A stretch of 64,000 nucleotides of DNA from Chloroflexota bacterium (GTDB lineage: Bacteria > Chloroflexota > UBA6077 > SHYK01): NCBI GenBank assembly GCA_009692845.1, contig SHYK01000002.1, positions 310,001-374,000 on the forward strand. The letters run 5' to 3'. This document shows positions 26,237-36,395 of the stretch, one piece after another. Every line of letters begins with the position of its first letter. The stretch's first letter is position 1. Under the pieces are notes generated by a model. It did no database searches. It saw only the letters and a program-made list of their open reading frames with translations, and was not told the origin of the DNA. A program made the translations under genes and the position numbers.

Positions 26237-29200
26237 CAACGCAACACCCGATAGATCGTGACTGCGCCAGCCTGATAGACGCGGTCCAGGCGCGATCCCA
26301 GCATCTGGTCGAACTTGGCGAGCCCAGACGGTGGGTAGAGAGCCTTTTCCTGACCACCCACGTACACGTATTCGACTCGGTACTTATCAAGCAGGGCCTG
26401 AACCTCGGCCGGCGATTCGGAACGGTAGATGGTTTCGACATCCCGGGTGCGGGTGTCCACCATGGCGGCGAAGTCGCCTCGCTGCTGCTTCTGGTGGAAA
26501 TCCCAGCCGCGCACGGTGGGGAGACCGGTGTAAATCGAGACCCGGGAGGTCCATCGATACAGATCTCCCAGGCCCTCGACGATAACCGGGGTCCCCTCAA
26601 TGTTGTCGAGCATCCAATTGATGGCGGGGAAATCGTCTTTCATCAACACGTCGGTGCCGTCGTGATTGGTGTAGCGGGAAACTTCCATGAAGGCCATGCC
26701 ATCCAGGCTCGGCGGGAGCGGCGTGAACCGCTGCTGGACCTTGGATGGGGTGGCCAGCAGCGGATAAAGCAAGGTTATCGCCAGGGTCGCGCTCAGGCCG
26801 ATGGCCCATACCGCGCGAGGTCCCCGCAGGAGCCAGGGAGAACGCCAGGCTCGGCGAGCCAGGAGGGTCAGGCCTACGGCGCTAGCGATCGAAAAGAGGA
26901 ACCAGGCCTGCAAGTAGAACTTGAACACGGTGTTCATACGCCCGGCCCCGCTAAGGACGATGAGGTCAACGCCCGCAGTAACGGCCAAGCCCGTGGCCAC
27001 GAGCAAGAATGCGAAGCGGGTCCCGATTGATGGATTCCCGAGGGTTGTGATAATCGCCAGGACGCCCACCCCCAAGACCGCTACTCCGCCGACCGGAAGA
27101 TCGGACGCGAGAAGTGCTAAGCCAGTGAAACTGGAAAGCGTACCCAAGACGACCCAAGCGGTCGAAGCCGGCGACCGCCACTGCATGGTCAGGTGGGAGG
27201 CGGTCGCGGAAAGGGGGGCGGCCCCGCTTCCCAGGGCTCCGACACCGAACAGGAGTCCCTGGGCCAGGCGTTCCCGCAGGGCCCACAGACGGAAGCCGGC
27301 ATAGAGGCCCAGGCAGGCCAGGAAAGCGCCCATGATGAGGGTGAAATCACCGAGCGGGGTGTGGGCGGTGGACCGTTCCACGCCCGAGTAGAAGAGCACG
27401 TTCTGCCGGATGTAGGGCGTCACCACGAGCTCGCTGATGAGCGCTACTGCCGCCGCCAGGCCTAGGCCGCGAGCGAAAACGGTTGGCCAGTGACGGGGTC
27501 GCCGCCTGGCTTCCGCCAGCAACAATGAGGCGGCGATGAGTCCCAGGTAGGTCGGATAGTCCCACGAGTTGGTCATCCGGATCACGCCGATCATGACCGC
27601 GCCGACGATGAGCGTGGCTCCGCCGGGACTCACTATGGCGCGGGCGATGGCGGTGAAGGCCGCCGGCGGCGATTTTCCGCTGAGGTTCGGAATCCAGTTG
27701 GGCTGACGGACCAGGTTGAGCGCCAGGGCAATCGCAAAGATACCGAGGGGCATTGCAATCATATGGGCATGGAGGTCGCCGTAGAGAAAGGTGAAATAAG
27801 GGAACTCGGTGATCTCGGATTCTCGGTTGATGATCCGGGTGGGAGCCCAGAAGTCGAAGCTCCAGGGCGGAAGGCCCTGGCCGAAGCTCATGATGAGGGC
27901 AACGGTCCCTCCGATGACCCGTAAGAAGCCGTCAACCGGTCCGATCGAAGTAGGCCCCGAGGCCGGCCCCAGGCTGGCCAGGCGCTGCAAAACCTGCAGG
28001 ATCCCCTGCAGGTTCCCGGCGGCGACCGCGAAGTAGGCGCCGAGCAGTCCACCCGCCCATGCCCACAGTTGCCGGGTGGGCGGCGCCCCCTGGCGATGAA
28101 CCAGGATGTTGAACACGACCGAGGCCACGCTGGTAGCGGTGAGCGCAGCAATAGTGGGGATGGCGAGGTTGTAGGCGACCCAGGGCAAAACGCCGGTCAG
28201 CTTGCTCAATGAACCGACGATCACGAATCCAAAGTAGTAGTAGTTGATGTAGCCGACGGCGAACCAGGGGTCGTAGGGCGGGAACCAGGTGGATTTCATG
28301 ACCGCGTTCAAGTAGGCGAAGTCCATGGGTTTTTCCCCGCCATAAGCTGAGTGCCAGAGGTCGGGGTTGGCGCTTCGGAGGGCGACGAAGCCTAGAAATG
28401 CCACGGCGAATAACGCCTCGGTCAGAACGATCGTGAGACGCTGGGAAGATAGATCGGCCCGGAAGTGCGCCCAATGCTTCGCGAGAACCAGGCTCGACAT
28501 GGCCGCCAGGAAGAGGGCAGCCAGGCCGATCGCCCCCTGCGTATATGGGATTATCCGCAGGCTGGCCAGCAGCCAGGGCAAATAGGCAATTGTCAATAGC
28601 GCCAGGGTTTTGGCCAACGCGTAGCCGCCGTCCGCGAGATGGCGGCACAAGAACCAGGTGAGCGGCAGGGCGAGCAACCCAAGGACCTCGAGAGTGAGAT
28701 ACCAGACCGGTAACGGCAAGCGATTCGCCAGCGACTCGCGATTGAACATATCCGACCACGTTCCGCCAGATTGGGTGGCTAGGCGTTCCGCTTCATCCAT
28801 AAGCAACCCACCGCTGGTGGCGAATTTTGGTCGGAGGCCCTGGACGACCTCGTTGAGCGAAACGGCCTCGAGCAACTGGCGGGCGGTCGTTGCGGAATAA
28901 GTGTCGGTCTTGTGGTAGATGTTCACTTTGGGGTGGTCGTAAACAGTGAAGCTCTCTTCGGAGTCGTCGTCGTTCAACTCCAGGCCGAACAGGCCGGGCC
29001 GGGAGGTGAATTCAGCGACCGACTCGAAGCCAAGCTCCCCCCCGAAAAGGGCCTGGTAGTAGCGAGTAGACACCGGATAGCGCTGGGGCAGCTTGGGGAT
29101 GGAGCCATAGAGCCGGTTGCTGGTTAGGACGATGTAGTCGGTTTGGTCGAGGTGGGTGAGCAGTTGATTCCGCTTTTCGGGAGTGTCGGGATCGTAGTTG

Positions 29201-30801
29201 TTGAACTCGACATATCGATACCGGTCCGGATTGTCGCCCGGCAGCCCAAGCGGCAACCGGTCGTCCCAGTGCTCGGTGCCCAGCGTCGCGCCGGCTGGGA
29301 CATTGGTATAGATCCAGGCCGACGCGGCCATCCGCGAGTGCGGCCTGGTGTAGATCGAACTAAAAGCCAGCGCGTAGAAGGCGGTCCAGCCGACGACGCC
29401 GACGACCAGGACTCGAGCAGCGATGCGCTGGTGTGACCGGCTCCATTGCCAGGCGGCGATGAGGAGGGCGGCTGCGAAGATCGTCAGGAAGGGATAAATG
29501 GGCAGCATGTAGCGCATGAGCTTGGTGAACTGGATGCCCCAGTAAGCGAAGTTCACCCCTATCCAGAGCAGCGGAAGGATGAGGAGGTGGTAGCGGCGGG
29601 GGTTGCCTATCGTTTGCAGTGCGGCCCAGGCGAAGCCCACCCAGGATGCGAGGGCCAATGCCGGGCCCATCCCCCACATGGTCATTTCACGCAGTTGCCA
29701 GACATAAGGGATTGCTCCTGCCCACGAGTCATTGAACGGCACGTCGGCGTCGCCAGTACCGATCCGCTGAAAGGCGCTAAACACCTCCATCCAGCGAGAA
29801 TCGGGACGGAGATCAAAAATGCCCGGCCCGGCGAATGTATAGGGCTGAGCCAGCCGGAATACGCTGAAGGCCAGGCCGCCGGCTACGAACAGGCCGGTCA
29901 GCAGATCTTCAGCCAGGAAGCGTCGACGCTCGTAGGCGTCCAGGCGGGCTGCGCGATACCAAAGCAGGGCCCCGGCGGTCAGGAAGATAGCTCCGAGCAT
30001 GAGAGCAGTGACCTTGCTCGCCGCGGCCAGGCCAGTTGCAAGCCCGAGCATTGACCAATCCAACAGCCGTCCAGATTGTGCCGCCCGGAGTCCAAAATAC
30101 ATGGCTATGGTGACAAGCAGAGTGAGCGACGTTTCGACGGTGAAGAAGTGGGAAGCCTGGATCTGCAGCACGGTCAGCGCGGCCAGGACCGCCGCGAGCA
30201 CAGCGACTTTGGGGTCATAAAGGCGACGGGCGATTAAGAAGATGAATACGATCGTCGCCAGGTCGTAGCCAGCTGAAAGGATGCGCCCAACTAAGTAGAT
30301 GCCATCGTATTGCCCCATGAGCCGAAGCTTTTCGAAAACCGGACCGGGCGCCATAGCGATGGCAATTCCCTGAATCGCGCCCCCGAGGAGCCTGGCGGCA
30401 TAGAGGGGGAGCGTGCCATAGACGTAGTTGGTGTTGGGGAGCCCATTGGGATTGAAGGGCGACTTCGTGGTGTCGAAGTACTGACTCAAAGCGGGAAGCT
30501 GGAGGGCGCTGGCGACCGAGGTGATGAACCGCTCATCGGGATGGAGGTGATGTCCAGAGTCCCAATCCAGACCGATCAGGCGAAGCCCGGCCGCCAAGAG
30601 GAGCGTCGCCACGAGAGCGGCCGCAGTCCAGGTTGGTCGAGGAGGGCGGATCGGGATGCGAAGCCGGCCGGGCCTAGGCACACGGCGCACCATGCCTCGG
30701 CCCCAGGAAAGGCCCTGGGCGGGCGGCTGCACCATCGGGTCACCGGGAGTAGGGATTTCGGGAGGAAGGCCGGCCTCGGCCAGGGGCAATTCGGCGGTCA
30801 T
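26236..30801 (-). CDS. GT39-like domain fused to Chlor_Arch_YYY membrane domain
   Basis: A 1521-residue polytopic protein. Residues 55-560 resemble PMT/GT39-type glycosyltransferases, with a first-loop HHLHPDERFI (Asp-Glu at 89-90, the usual catalytic-acid position). A soluble stretch (about 500-660) follows. Residues 690-1400 form a Chlor_Arch_YYY (DUF2298) domain: the defining YYYFG lies near residue 853, and RMNTVFKFY and EFPYFTFLYGDLHAHM are also present. A C-terminal soluble segment ends the protein. The start is uncertain: ATG at 30801 is used, TTG at 30855 is possible, and neither has a strong ribosome site. The family's function is unknown; sugar transfer is inferred. Confidence 0.85.
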   Translation of the reverse strand: MTAELPLAEAGLPPEIPTPGDPMVQPPAQGLSWGRGMVRRVPRPGRLRIPIRPPRPTWTAAALVATLLLAAGLRLIGLDWDSGHHLHPDERFITSVASALQLPALSQYFDTTKSPFNPNGLPNTNYVYGTLPLYAARLLGGAIQGIAIAMAPGPVFEKLRLMGQYDGIYLVGRILSAGYDLATIVFIFLIARRLYDPKVAVLAAVLAALTVLQIQASHFFTVETSLTLLVTIAMYFGLRAAQSGRLLDWSMLGLATGLAAASKVTALMLGAIFLTAGALLWYRAARLDAYERRRFLAEDLLTGLFVAGGLAFSVFRLAQPYTFAGPGIFDLRPDSRWMEVFSAFQRIGTGDADVPFNDSWAGAIPYVWQLREMTMWGMGPALALASWVGFAWAALQTIGNPRRYHLLILPLLWIGVNFAYWGIQFTKLMRYMLPIYPFLTIFAAALLIAAWQWSRSHQRIAARVLVVGVVGWTAFYALAFSSIYTRPHSRMAASAWIYTNVPAGATLGTEHWDDRLPLGLPGDNPDRYRYVEFNNYDPDTPEKRNQLLTHLDQTDYIVLTSNRLYGSIPKLPQRYPVSTRYYQALFGGELGFESVAEFTSRPGLFGLELNDDDSEESFTVYDHPKVNIYHKTDTYSATTARQLLEAVSLNEVVQGLRPKFATSGGLLMDEAERLATQSGGTWSDMFNRESLANRLPLPVWYLTLEVLGLLALPLTWFLCRHLADGGYALAKTLALLTIAYLPWLLASLRIIPYTQGAIGLAALFLAAMSSLVLAKHWAHFRADLSSQRLTIVLTEALFAVAFLGFVALRSANPDLWHSAYGGEKPMDFAYLNAVMKSTWFPPYDPWFAVGYINYYYFGFVIVGSLSKLTGVLPWVAYNLAIPTIAALTATSVASVVFNILVHRQGAPPTRQLWAWAGGLLGAYFAVAAGNLQGILQVLQRLASLGPASGPTSIGPVDGFLRVIGGTVALIMSFGQGLPPWSFDFWAPTRIINRESEITEFPYFTFLYGDLHAHMIAMPLGIFAIALALNLVRQPNWIPNLSGKSPPAAFTAIARAIVSPGGATLIVGAVMIGVIRMTNSWDYPTYLGLIAASLLLAEARRRPRHWPTVFARGLGLAAAVALISELVVTPYIRQNVLFYSGVERSTAHTPLGDFTLIMGAFLACLGLYAGFRLWALRERLAQGLLFGVGALGSGAAPLSATASHLTMQWRSPASTAWVVLGTLSSFTGLALLASDLPVGGVAVLGVGVLAIITTLGNPSIGTRFAFLLVATGLAVTAGVDLIVLSGAGRMNTVFKFYLQAWFLFSIASAVGLTLLARRAWRSPWLLRGPRAVWAIGLSATLAITLLYPLLATPSKVQQRFTPLPPSLDGMAFMEVSRYTNHDGTDVLMKDDFPAINWMLDNIEGTPVIVEGLGDLYRWTSRVSIYTGLPTVRGWDFHQKQQRGDFAAMVDTRTRDVETIYRSESPAEVQALLDKYRVEYVYVGGQEKALYPPSGLAKFDQMLGSRLDRVYQAGAVTIYRVLR

Positions 30802-31204
30802 GGATGTATTACGGAGCGGTGAAGCCCGGCGGATTCGGGCCCCGGCAGCTGGCAAAGGTCAAACTTGGATCGCACAAGCATGTGCTCCGCCTCCAAATTT
30901 CTGGACTTAGGGTTGAGGCTGGAGCCGCGACCCGGAGCGGCGAAATATGGGCGGGTGAACCAGGCCGAGCCGGGCGCCTCGATTGAGGAGGCTGGTGTAG
31001 CGAACCCCACGTCCGTACTGACAGGAGTGCCGGAGATTGATGGATGACGACTCAGGAGTATAGCGGGTGGGGCAAGAAACTTCGCCAACCCGAAAGCCTA
31101 AGAACAGGATCTGGGCCAGCTTTTGGTTGTCAAAAGACAAAGTCGTCCGAGTTCCACTTACCTTCGATCATGCTTGCCTTTCCAGGGTGCCTACGGCTCA
31201 GAGC
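30802..31204. other. Intergenic region, no gene seen
   Basis: About 400 bases between two genes on the minus strand. Only short, unsupported frames are present and no tRNA, hairpin terminator or clear promoter could be recognised. It probably carries the leader or promoter of the YYY fusion gene. Confidence 0.4.
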
Positions 31205-34200
31205 TCAGGGCAGAGCGATCAAGGAGATCACTCCAGTCTCGAAGTCCGCCACCACCAGGCCGATCTGCCCGGCCGCAATGCCGACCGGCTTGTGCCAATC
31301 GGGCGCGGGCTGCGAGGGCTGGGGTGATCCGCCGCCGGGACTCATCCGCAAGAGGCCGCGCTGTTCAGGGGCTGTCGCCACCCATCCGCCGTTGGGCAGA
31401 ACAGCGACGTGCGGGCCCTGGACGGTGGTCGACGCCGGCATCGGCCAACTGGCGCCCCGTTTCCCGTCCAGCCCTACGATCACCAGCTGGTTGGCGCCGG
31501 TTTCGGCGACCAGGAGGGTGCCGTCCGGGAGGAAAGCGGCATCGGTTGGCTCTTTGAGTCCGCCGATGGTTTGGGTGAGGCGCCCGTCCGCTCCCAGGAC
31601 GAGCAAGCGGTTACCTCCGGTGTCCGCAACCACCAGCCGGCCATCTTTGGCGGCGGCCATGCCCCGCGGACCGAATAGGCCTTCAGTCGGAATGAGGCGT
31701 TCGCCGCGTGTGCCATCCCGTCCCATGCGCTGGAGGGATCCCGTTTTTGCATCGAGCACGACGAGTCCTCCGTTGGGCAGTACCGCCACCGCGGTCGGCT
31801 CCTCAAATTGCCCATTGCCGAGCAAGTGGGTCGCTCCATCAGGATCGATGGCGACGATCGCGTGTTTTCCGGCATCCGCGACGAATACCGTTCCATCGGG
31901 CCCGATGGCGAGCCCCCGGGGCTCGGCCACGGCGCCCGGGGGGCCGAGCTTTCGGCCTCCTGAAGTCGGCGCTTGTCCCGTCGCGGTAGGCGCCCCGGGT
32001 TGGGGGGCGGGAGGTGGAATATCTGTGAAGATACTCTGCTCGGTCTGTTCCGGTTGAATCGAGGCTGGCCAGGCTCGGATAGCGTGGCTGGGGATGATTT
32101 CCTGGGCTTGCCCAGGGGGCGTCCAGTAGAGTTGGATATGGGTGTAATTCGTGGAATCAAGGAGGCGGACCCGCAGATCGTGCCACCCGGCACTCAGCTG
32201 TGTGCTCCCCTCGGCCACGCCCGTGGGATTGTTCACGATAGGCCGGCCGTCGATCCACACCGTGCTGGCGTCACGGGAGTCGGTGCTGAATCGGTACGAC
32301 CCCTCTCGCGTTGCGAGCAGCGAGCCGGTCCACTCGATCGTGTAGGGCCTCGGCCATGGCAACAAGTGGACGCGCAGATCGATCTCGGGATCGATCTGTT
32401 CCAGAGCAGGTAACCCCGAGGCAACATTGCCTGGGTAAAGGCGAGCCAATAGCCCAGTCGCCTGAATCGGGGGCGCCAGGAGCGCCGTGGGCGGGATCAA
32501 CTGGAGCTGACCGTTGGGTGGGGACCAATAGAGGCGGAGCGGAGTCTCGCCAACGGTCGGAGCGTCGATCTGGAGGGCATGGGCGCCTCGAGCCAGGACC
32601 AGAGTGGTTTCACGGCCTCCGGACAGTACGTTGGCGCCATTTATGTTCAACGTGACGTCGTCAGCCGCTTCTAGTGCGAAACGATAGCTTCCGGTTTCCG
32701 GCGCAGCGAGGGTGGACTGGATGTTCCCGGTCGCCAACGGGGGTGGGGTTCGAGTCAGCCAATCGAAATTGACCTGAGACGCTAGTTGATCCACGGACCC
32801 GGCTGCGGACGAATAATGGAGGAGAACTCCCTGGTGGGCCTGGAAGACCTCCGGTGGGATCAGCAGGGTGTTGAGCGCGACATCATTCCTGCCAGGGACT
32901 CGGAGCTGATTCCAGGTGAGTTCCGGGTAAAGGCTCGCCAGGTACTTGGCGGCGGAAGCTTCTCGGTCGGTTAAGAATAGCGCGGTCCCTTGTCTGGGGA
33001 GCAAGGTGGATTGGAACGCGGTGAAAGTCGGGAACTCCCGGGGGTTTTGGAGCATGAACTTAAGCGATGGATCGCCGTTGAGCACCGGATCCACGTAGAC
33101 GGCCCAGCCAGCCGGGACCTCGTTAATCTCACGTCCAGCGGTGGTCTCAGCGACGAATGACTCGGTCCAGGTTCGCGGGTCGCGCTCCTGATAGTTGAAA
33201 TAACGGTTGAGATTATTGAGTCCCGTCCCGATGAGGCCCAGCGAGACCAGACCGGTCACGAGGGTGGATGGCCTGACTGCGGCCCGTAGGAGGGGTGAAA
33301 TCTCGAGCTGAGATCGCACGAACGACAGATGCCACCAGCGGAGCCGCCCCGCCGCGTTCAAGAGGGTGCTAACCGGCAGCGCCGCAAGTAACACGAGCGG
33401 GGTGAGCGCATCGATGGAGCGATTGGCTTGGGGAGCCTCCCCGCTGATGGCGAATATCCCGCTCGCCATTGCGACTGGCAGCCAGAGCACCGGCAGTGCG
33501 TAGTCCGAGCGGCGCGATCGACTGATGGCTAGGAAGAGACCGAGGATCGCGAGCGCTCCGGTGACTTCGTCCAGCATCGGCCGGCCGGACCAATTGTGGC
33601 GGCCATTGTTGTCGCCGCGAACGTTGAACATCAGCAAATGAGCGCGGGCACTCTCGACCAGGGGCGCCCAGCTCTGATCGTGCAGGACCTCATTGAGGAC
33701 ACTCACGGTTCCCAGCCGCCGCGTGAACTCGCTCGGGTGAAGCGCCGCAAATTGGGCCAGTGGCGCGGCAGCCAAGGCGAAGCCCGCAGCGGCGAGGAGC
33801 AAGCCGGCGGCATGGACTCGGAGAAACGCGCCTCGGCCACTCACGATGCGGTGGGTGAGAAACAGCACGAGCACGAGCGGGAAGAGCCAGCTGCTGTAAT
33901 AGAAGTGGAGGGCTAACCCGGCCGCGAGCCCGGCTGCGCCTAGGGCAAGTGCGCTTCGTCGACGGAGGCCGACAACAAGTAGGCCTGCCGCCAGCGCATC
34001 GAGGCCTACCGAGTACATATCTGGGAATGCCAGCCGACTGAAGGTGAGATGCCAAGTCAAGGCAGCGGTGATGGCACCTGCAACAAGGGCGGTTCGACGG
34101 TCGAAGAGAATCCTGGCGAGGAGGTAGAGGGCGCCAACCCCCAGGCAGCCGGCTAGCACCGAGGGAAGACGAAGGGCCAGAGGCGTCGGCCCAAACAGCC

Positions 34201-35119
34201 CGATGAAAGGGACGATAAGGTACCAGAACGCTGTTGGCTCCTGGGTCCGTACAGGAACGAACACTGGTCGGTAGCCGGGGTCAGCGGTAATGTGAAGGGC
34301 TTCAATGCCTCGCTGGGCCTCGTCTGAGAAAATGCCCGGAGGAAGATCGGCCAGCTGCCACAGGCGAGCAGCGAATGCGATCACGATAAGTAGGGCAACC
34401 GAGGCCAGCTCCCACCGTGGACAATCGCGCATCAGTTGTCGGAATCCGACTCTCGAGAGCTGGCTCAGCCCCTGTACAAATAGGGTGGCTGCCCCCAGAT
34501 GCAGGAGCCATCCCCACCCGCCTAGTGCTCCGATTGGGAAGCAGACCAGCGCGAGACCTTCAGCGGCGGCGGCGGCCACGAGTAACTGGCCCGCCCGCTT
34601 TCGGGAATGGAGATCACTTCGCCAATAGCGGCCGGGGCTCTCCTGCCGGTCGGCCGGTGAATCGAGCGTGAGACCGGGCCTCCTCTCGAAACCCGGTAGA
34701 GACTCAACGAGCCACCGCCCAACGATCGTGGCGAAGCCGATCCCGGTCGCGAGCAAGAGCCAAAAGGGGGTCAGGTCGGTCTGGTTCTGCCAGAGCTGGC
34801 GTTGGAGAAGTACCGCGCACATCAGTAGACCAGCGGCAACGATCCAAGCCCGCGCAAAGGACCGGGGGGGAGGACTCGACTCGGCCAGTGTGGCCGTCGG
34901 GACATCCCACGCGGTTTCGTCATCGCTTTCGACCTGGGCTAGCTCGAGACTGCTCGGCCTCCGGGCTCTGGCCAGCCCCTCAGTGACGAGCTTGAGCACC
35001 ATCTGGGGGACCCCCAGGCCTGGGCCGGTCCAGATGCCTGAGAAGCCGTAGTGGCGCAGTCGGACCACGACAAAGGTCGCCACGGCGGTCAGGGCCAACA
35101 GAGCAACGAGGTCGATCAA
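31205..35119 (-). CDS. GT39-like membrane protein with PA14-like and NHL domains
   Basis: A 1304-residue protein with three parts. Residues 1-650 are polytopic; after a first set of helices, a GT39/PMT-like core begins near 250 with LPPGIFSDEAQRGIEAL (Asp-Glu after the first core helix) and SRLAFPDMYSVGLDAL. Residues 790-1030 hold two PA14-like beta domains, each ending in an LYW(S/T)PP motif (LRLYWSPPNGQ and IQLYWTPPGQAQ), a fold known for carbohydrate binding. Residues 1050-1304 are an NHL-type propeller (PRGLAIGPDGTVFVADAG and similar repeats). This suggests an enzyme with extracytoplasmic glycan-binding modules. It may head the minus-strand glycan arm. Confidence 0.82.
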   Translation of the reverse strand: MIDLVALLALTAVATFVVVRLRHYGFSGIWTGPGLGVPQMVLKLVTEGLARARRPSSLELAQVESDDETAWDVPTATLAESSPPPRSFARAWIVAAGLLMCAVLLQRQLWQNQTDLTPFWLLLATGIGFATIVGRWLVESLPGFERRPGLTLDSPADRQESPGRYWRSDLHSRKRAGQLLVAAAAAEGLALVCFPIGALGGWGWLLHLGAATLFVQGLSQLSRVGFRQLMRDCPRWELASVALLIVIAFAARLWQLADLPPGIFSDEAQRGIEALHITADPGYRPVFVPVRTQEPTAFWYLIVPFIGLFGPTPLALRLPSVLAGCLGVGALYLLARILFDRRTALVAGAITAALTWHLTFSRLAFPDMYSVGLDALAAGLLVVGLRRRSALALGAAGLAAGLALHFYYSSWLFPLVLVLFLTHRIVSGRGAFLRVHAAGLLLAAAGFALAAAPLAQFAALHPSEFTRRLGTVSVLNEVLHDQSWAPLVESARAHLLMFNVRGDNNGRHNWSGRPMLDEVTGALAILGLFLAISRSRRSDYALPVLWLPVAMASGIFAISGEAPQANRSIDALTPLVLLAALPVSTLLNAAGRLRWWHLSFVRSQLEISPLLRAAVRPSTLVTGLVSLGLIGTGLNNLNRYFNYQERDPRTWTESFVAETTAGREINEVPAGWAVYVDPVLNGDPSLKFMLQNPREFPTFTAFQSTLLPRQGTALFLTDREASAAKYLASLYPELTWNQLRVPGRNDVALNTLLIPPEVFQAHQGVLLHYSSAAGSVDQLASQVNFDWLTRTPPPLATGNIQSTLAAPETGSYRFALEAADDVTLNINGANVLSGGRETTLVLARGAHALQIDAPTVGETPLRLYWSPPNGQLQLIPPTALLAPPIQATGLLARLYPGNVASGLPALEQIDPEIDLRVHLLPWPRPYTIEWTGSLLATREGSYRFSTDSRDASTVWIDGRPIVNNPTGVAEGSTQLSAGWHDLRVRLLDSTNYTHIQLYWTPPGQAQEIIPSHAIRAWPASIQPEQTEQSIFTDIPPPAPQPGAPTATGQAPTSGGRKLGPPGAVAEPRGLAIGPDGTVFVADAGKHAIVAIDPDGATHLLGNGQFEEPTAVAVLPNGGLVVLDAKTGSLQRMGRDGTRGERLIPTEGLFGPRGMAAAKDGRLVVADTGGNRLLVLGADGRLTQTIGGLKEPTDAAFLPDGTLLVAETGANQLVIVGLDGKRGASWPMPASTTVQGPHVAVLPNGGWVATAPEQRGLLRMSPGGGSPQPSQPAPDWHKPVGIAAGQIGLVVADFETGVISLIALP

Positions 35120-35326
35120 CTAATCACCCGAGGCGAGGAAGACAGCAGCTAGGCAGGAGGATCGCCTCGACGGAAAGTACCGTCTCTGCATCTATTGTGG
35201 AGGCCGTGCCCGGCCCGCATCAATCAACCATATACGGAAACGGCTGACTCGCCGGACCCGCAGCTCGCCCTCGAAGCCTTAGTCAAGCCCGTTCCGGTTG
35301 GGGGACCCCGTTTGGCAACGGCTTCA

Positions 35327-36395
35327 CTAGAGCAGGGTAGATAGAGTGAAGGTGCCCTGGGCACTGTTGAAGCCCAGTACCTGCACCCAATAGATCTCGC
35401 CGACGATTACCCCGACGGAACGCACCAGCGACTGAACGCCCAGGCCGGGGTAATCGTCGCTGCAGTCCAGCTCAGCCAGGGACGAGTCGTAGAGTGCGAC
35501 GACGGTGTCGAGCGTGCTCCCAGCCGTGGTTACGGTGAGGGTATTGCTCAGGGGGCTAGCAAGACTGGGAATGGCAATTTTGAACCACGCGCTGGATCCG
35601 ACTGAGCTGCCGCAGCTCGGAACCGGCTCGCCGCTCCCTAGCGTCATTCCGACATTCGTGGTGTGGATCACGGAAGGGGCATTCACGACCAACGCCGCGC
35701 CCAAAGAGTCTGGCTTGGGAGTGCGGGTGATGGTCGGGGTCCTGGTGGTGGTGGGAGTCTGGGTGATGGTAGGCGTCGGGGTGACGGTGCGAGTGTTGGT
35801 GGGAGTCTGGGTGACGGTGCGAGTGTTGGTGGGAGTCTGGGTGATGGTGGGAGTGTTGGTGGGAGTCGCGGTGGGCTTGGGTGTCGCCTCGACCACGATC
35901 TGCTCCACCATGGTCCCGAAGCTGGCCGCGAAGTCGGCGTCCGCCGGGGTGTATGTCGCAACGATGTTGTGGGTGCCGAGGGGGAGGGTGCCGGGGCTAA
36001 CGTCAATGGTGCAGTAAGCCAGAAAGGTGCCCGCTGGCGTGAGCACGGGGCAGCTCCCCAGTGATGTGGCCCCCTCCGAGAGAGCAACTGAGCCGGCCGG
36101 TGGAGCGACCCCCCTCGAGAGGATCGCCAACTGTTACGTAGAAGGTGAGGTCGGCGGTGGTGGTCGCCGGATTCGGGACCGCCCAGACCCGGGTCTCCGT
36201 GGCGGTGGTGACCGCGAGAGCGGGAGAGACTCCCAGCAGGCCAACCAGCGTGGCCACGGCCACCACGGCCAGCGGTGCCAGGCGGGGCATCCGAGAAAAC
36301 CCAGTATGACCTGTTCGCTGGCGAAGCCGTCTCAGTAAGGACAGCGCCACGGCGAGGCTTTGCCCAGGGCCTGGTTTTCGCTCGCCCGTGTGCAT
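35327..36395 (-). pseudogene. Exported Ig-like/Thr-Pro-rich protein interrupted by a frameshift
   Basis: The ATG at 36395 has a strong GGGAGG site and encodes a long basic N-region and a signal peptide (LAVVAVATLVGLLGVSPALA), then the beginning of an Ig-like domain (NPATTTADLTFYVTVGDP). The domain continues in another frame as VAPPAGSVALSEGATSLG. The break coincides with a run of six G on the coding strand (36109-36114); removing one G restores a continuous protein. Beyond it are a Thr/Pro/Gln repeat linker (about 60 residues) and a C-terminal domain like bacterial pre-peptidase beta domains (STLDTVVALYDSSLAELDCSDD). Likely a surface protein. It is either a true frameshift, phase variation or a sequence error. 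Confidence 0.75.
35781..35870. repeat. 30-bp tandem repeat encoding a Thr/Pro linker
   Basis: Units at 35781-35810 and 35811-35840 are identical and a third at 35841-35870 differs at several bases. Each encodes ten residues of the PTNTRTVT(Q/P)T type in the exported protein. Shorter related repeats flank them. Copy number may vary between strains. Confidence 0.85.

Noticed and set aside
30856-31204. Possible small genes or tRNA in the 400-base gap
   Set aside because: Frames are short and without ribosome sites or motifs, and no tRNA T-loop sequence with matching stems was found.
35700-35880. Repeat block as a possible CRISPR array
   Set aside because: Units are contiguous without spacers and encode a Thr/Pro linker in frame, so they are protein-coding tandem repeats.
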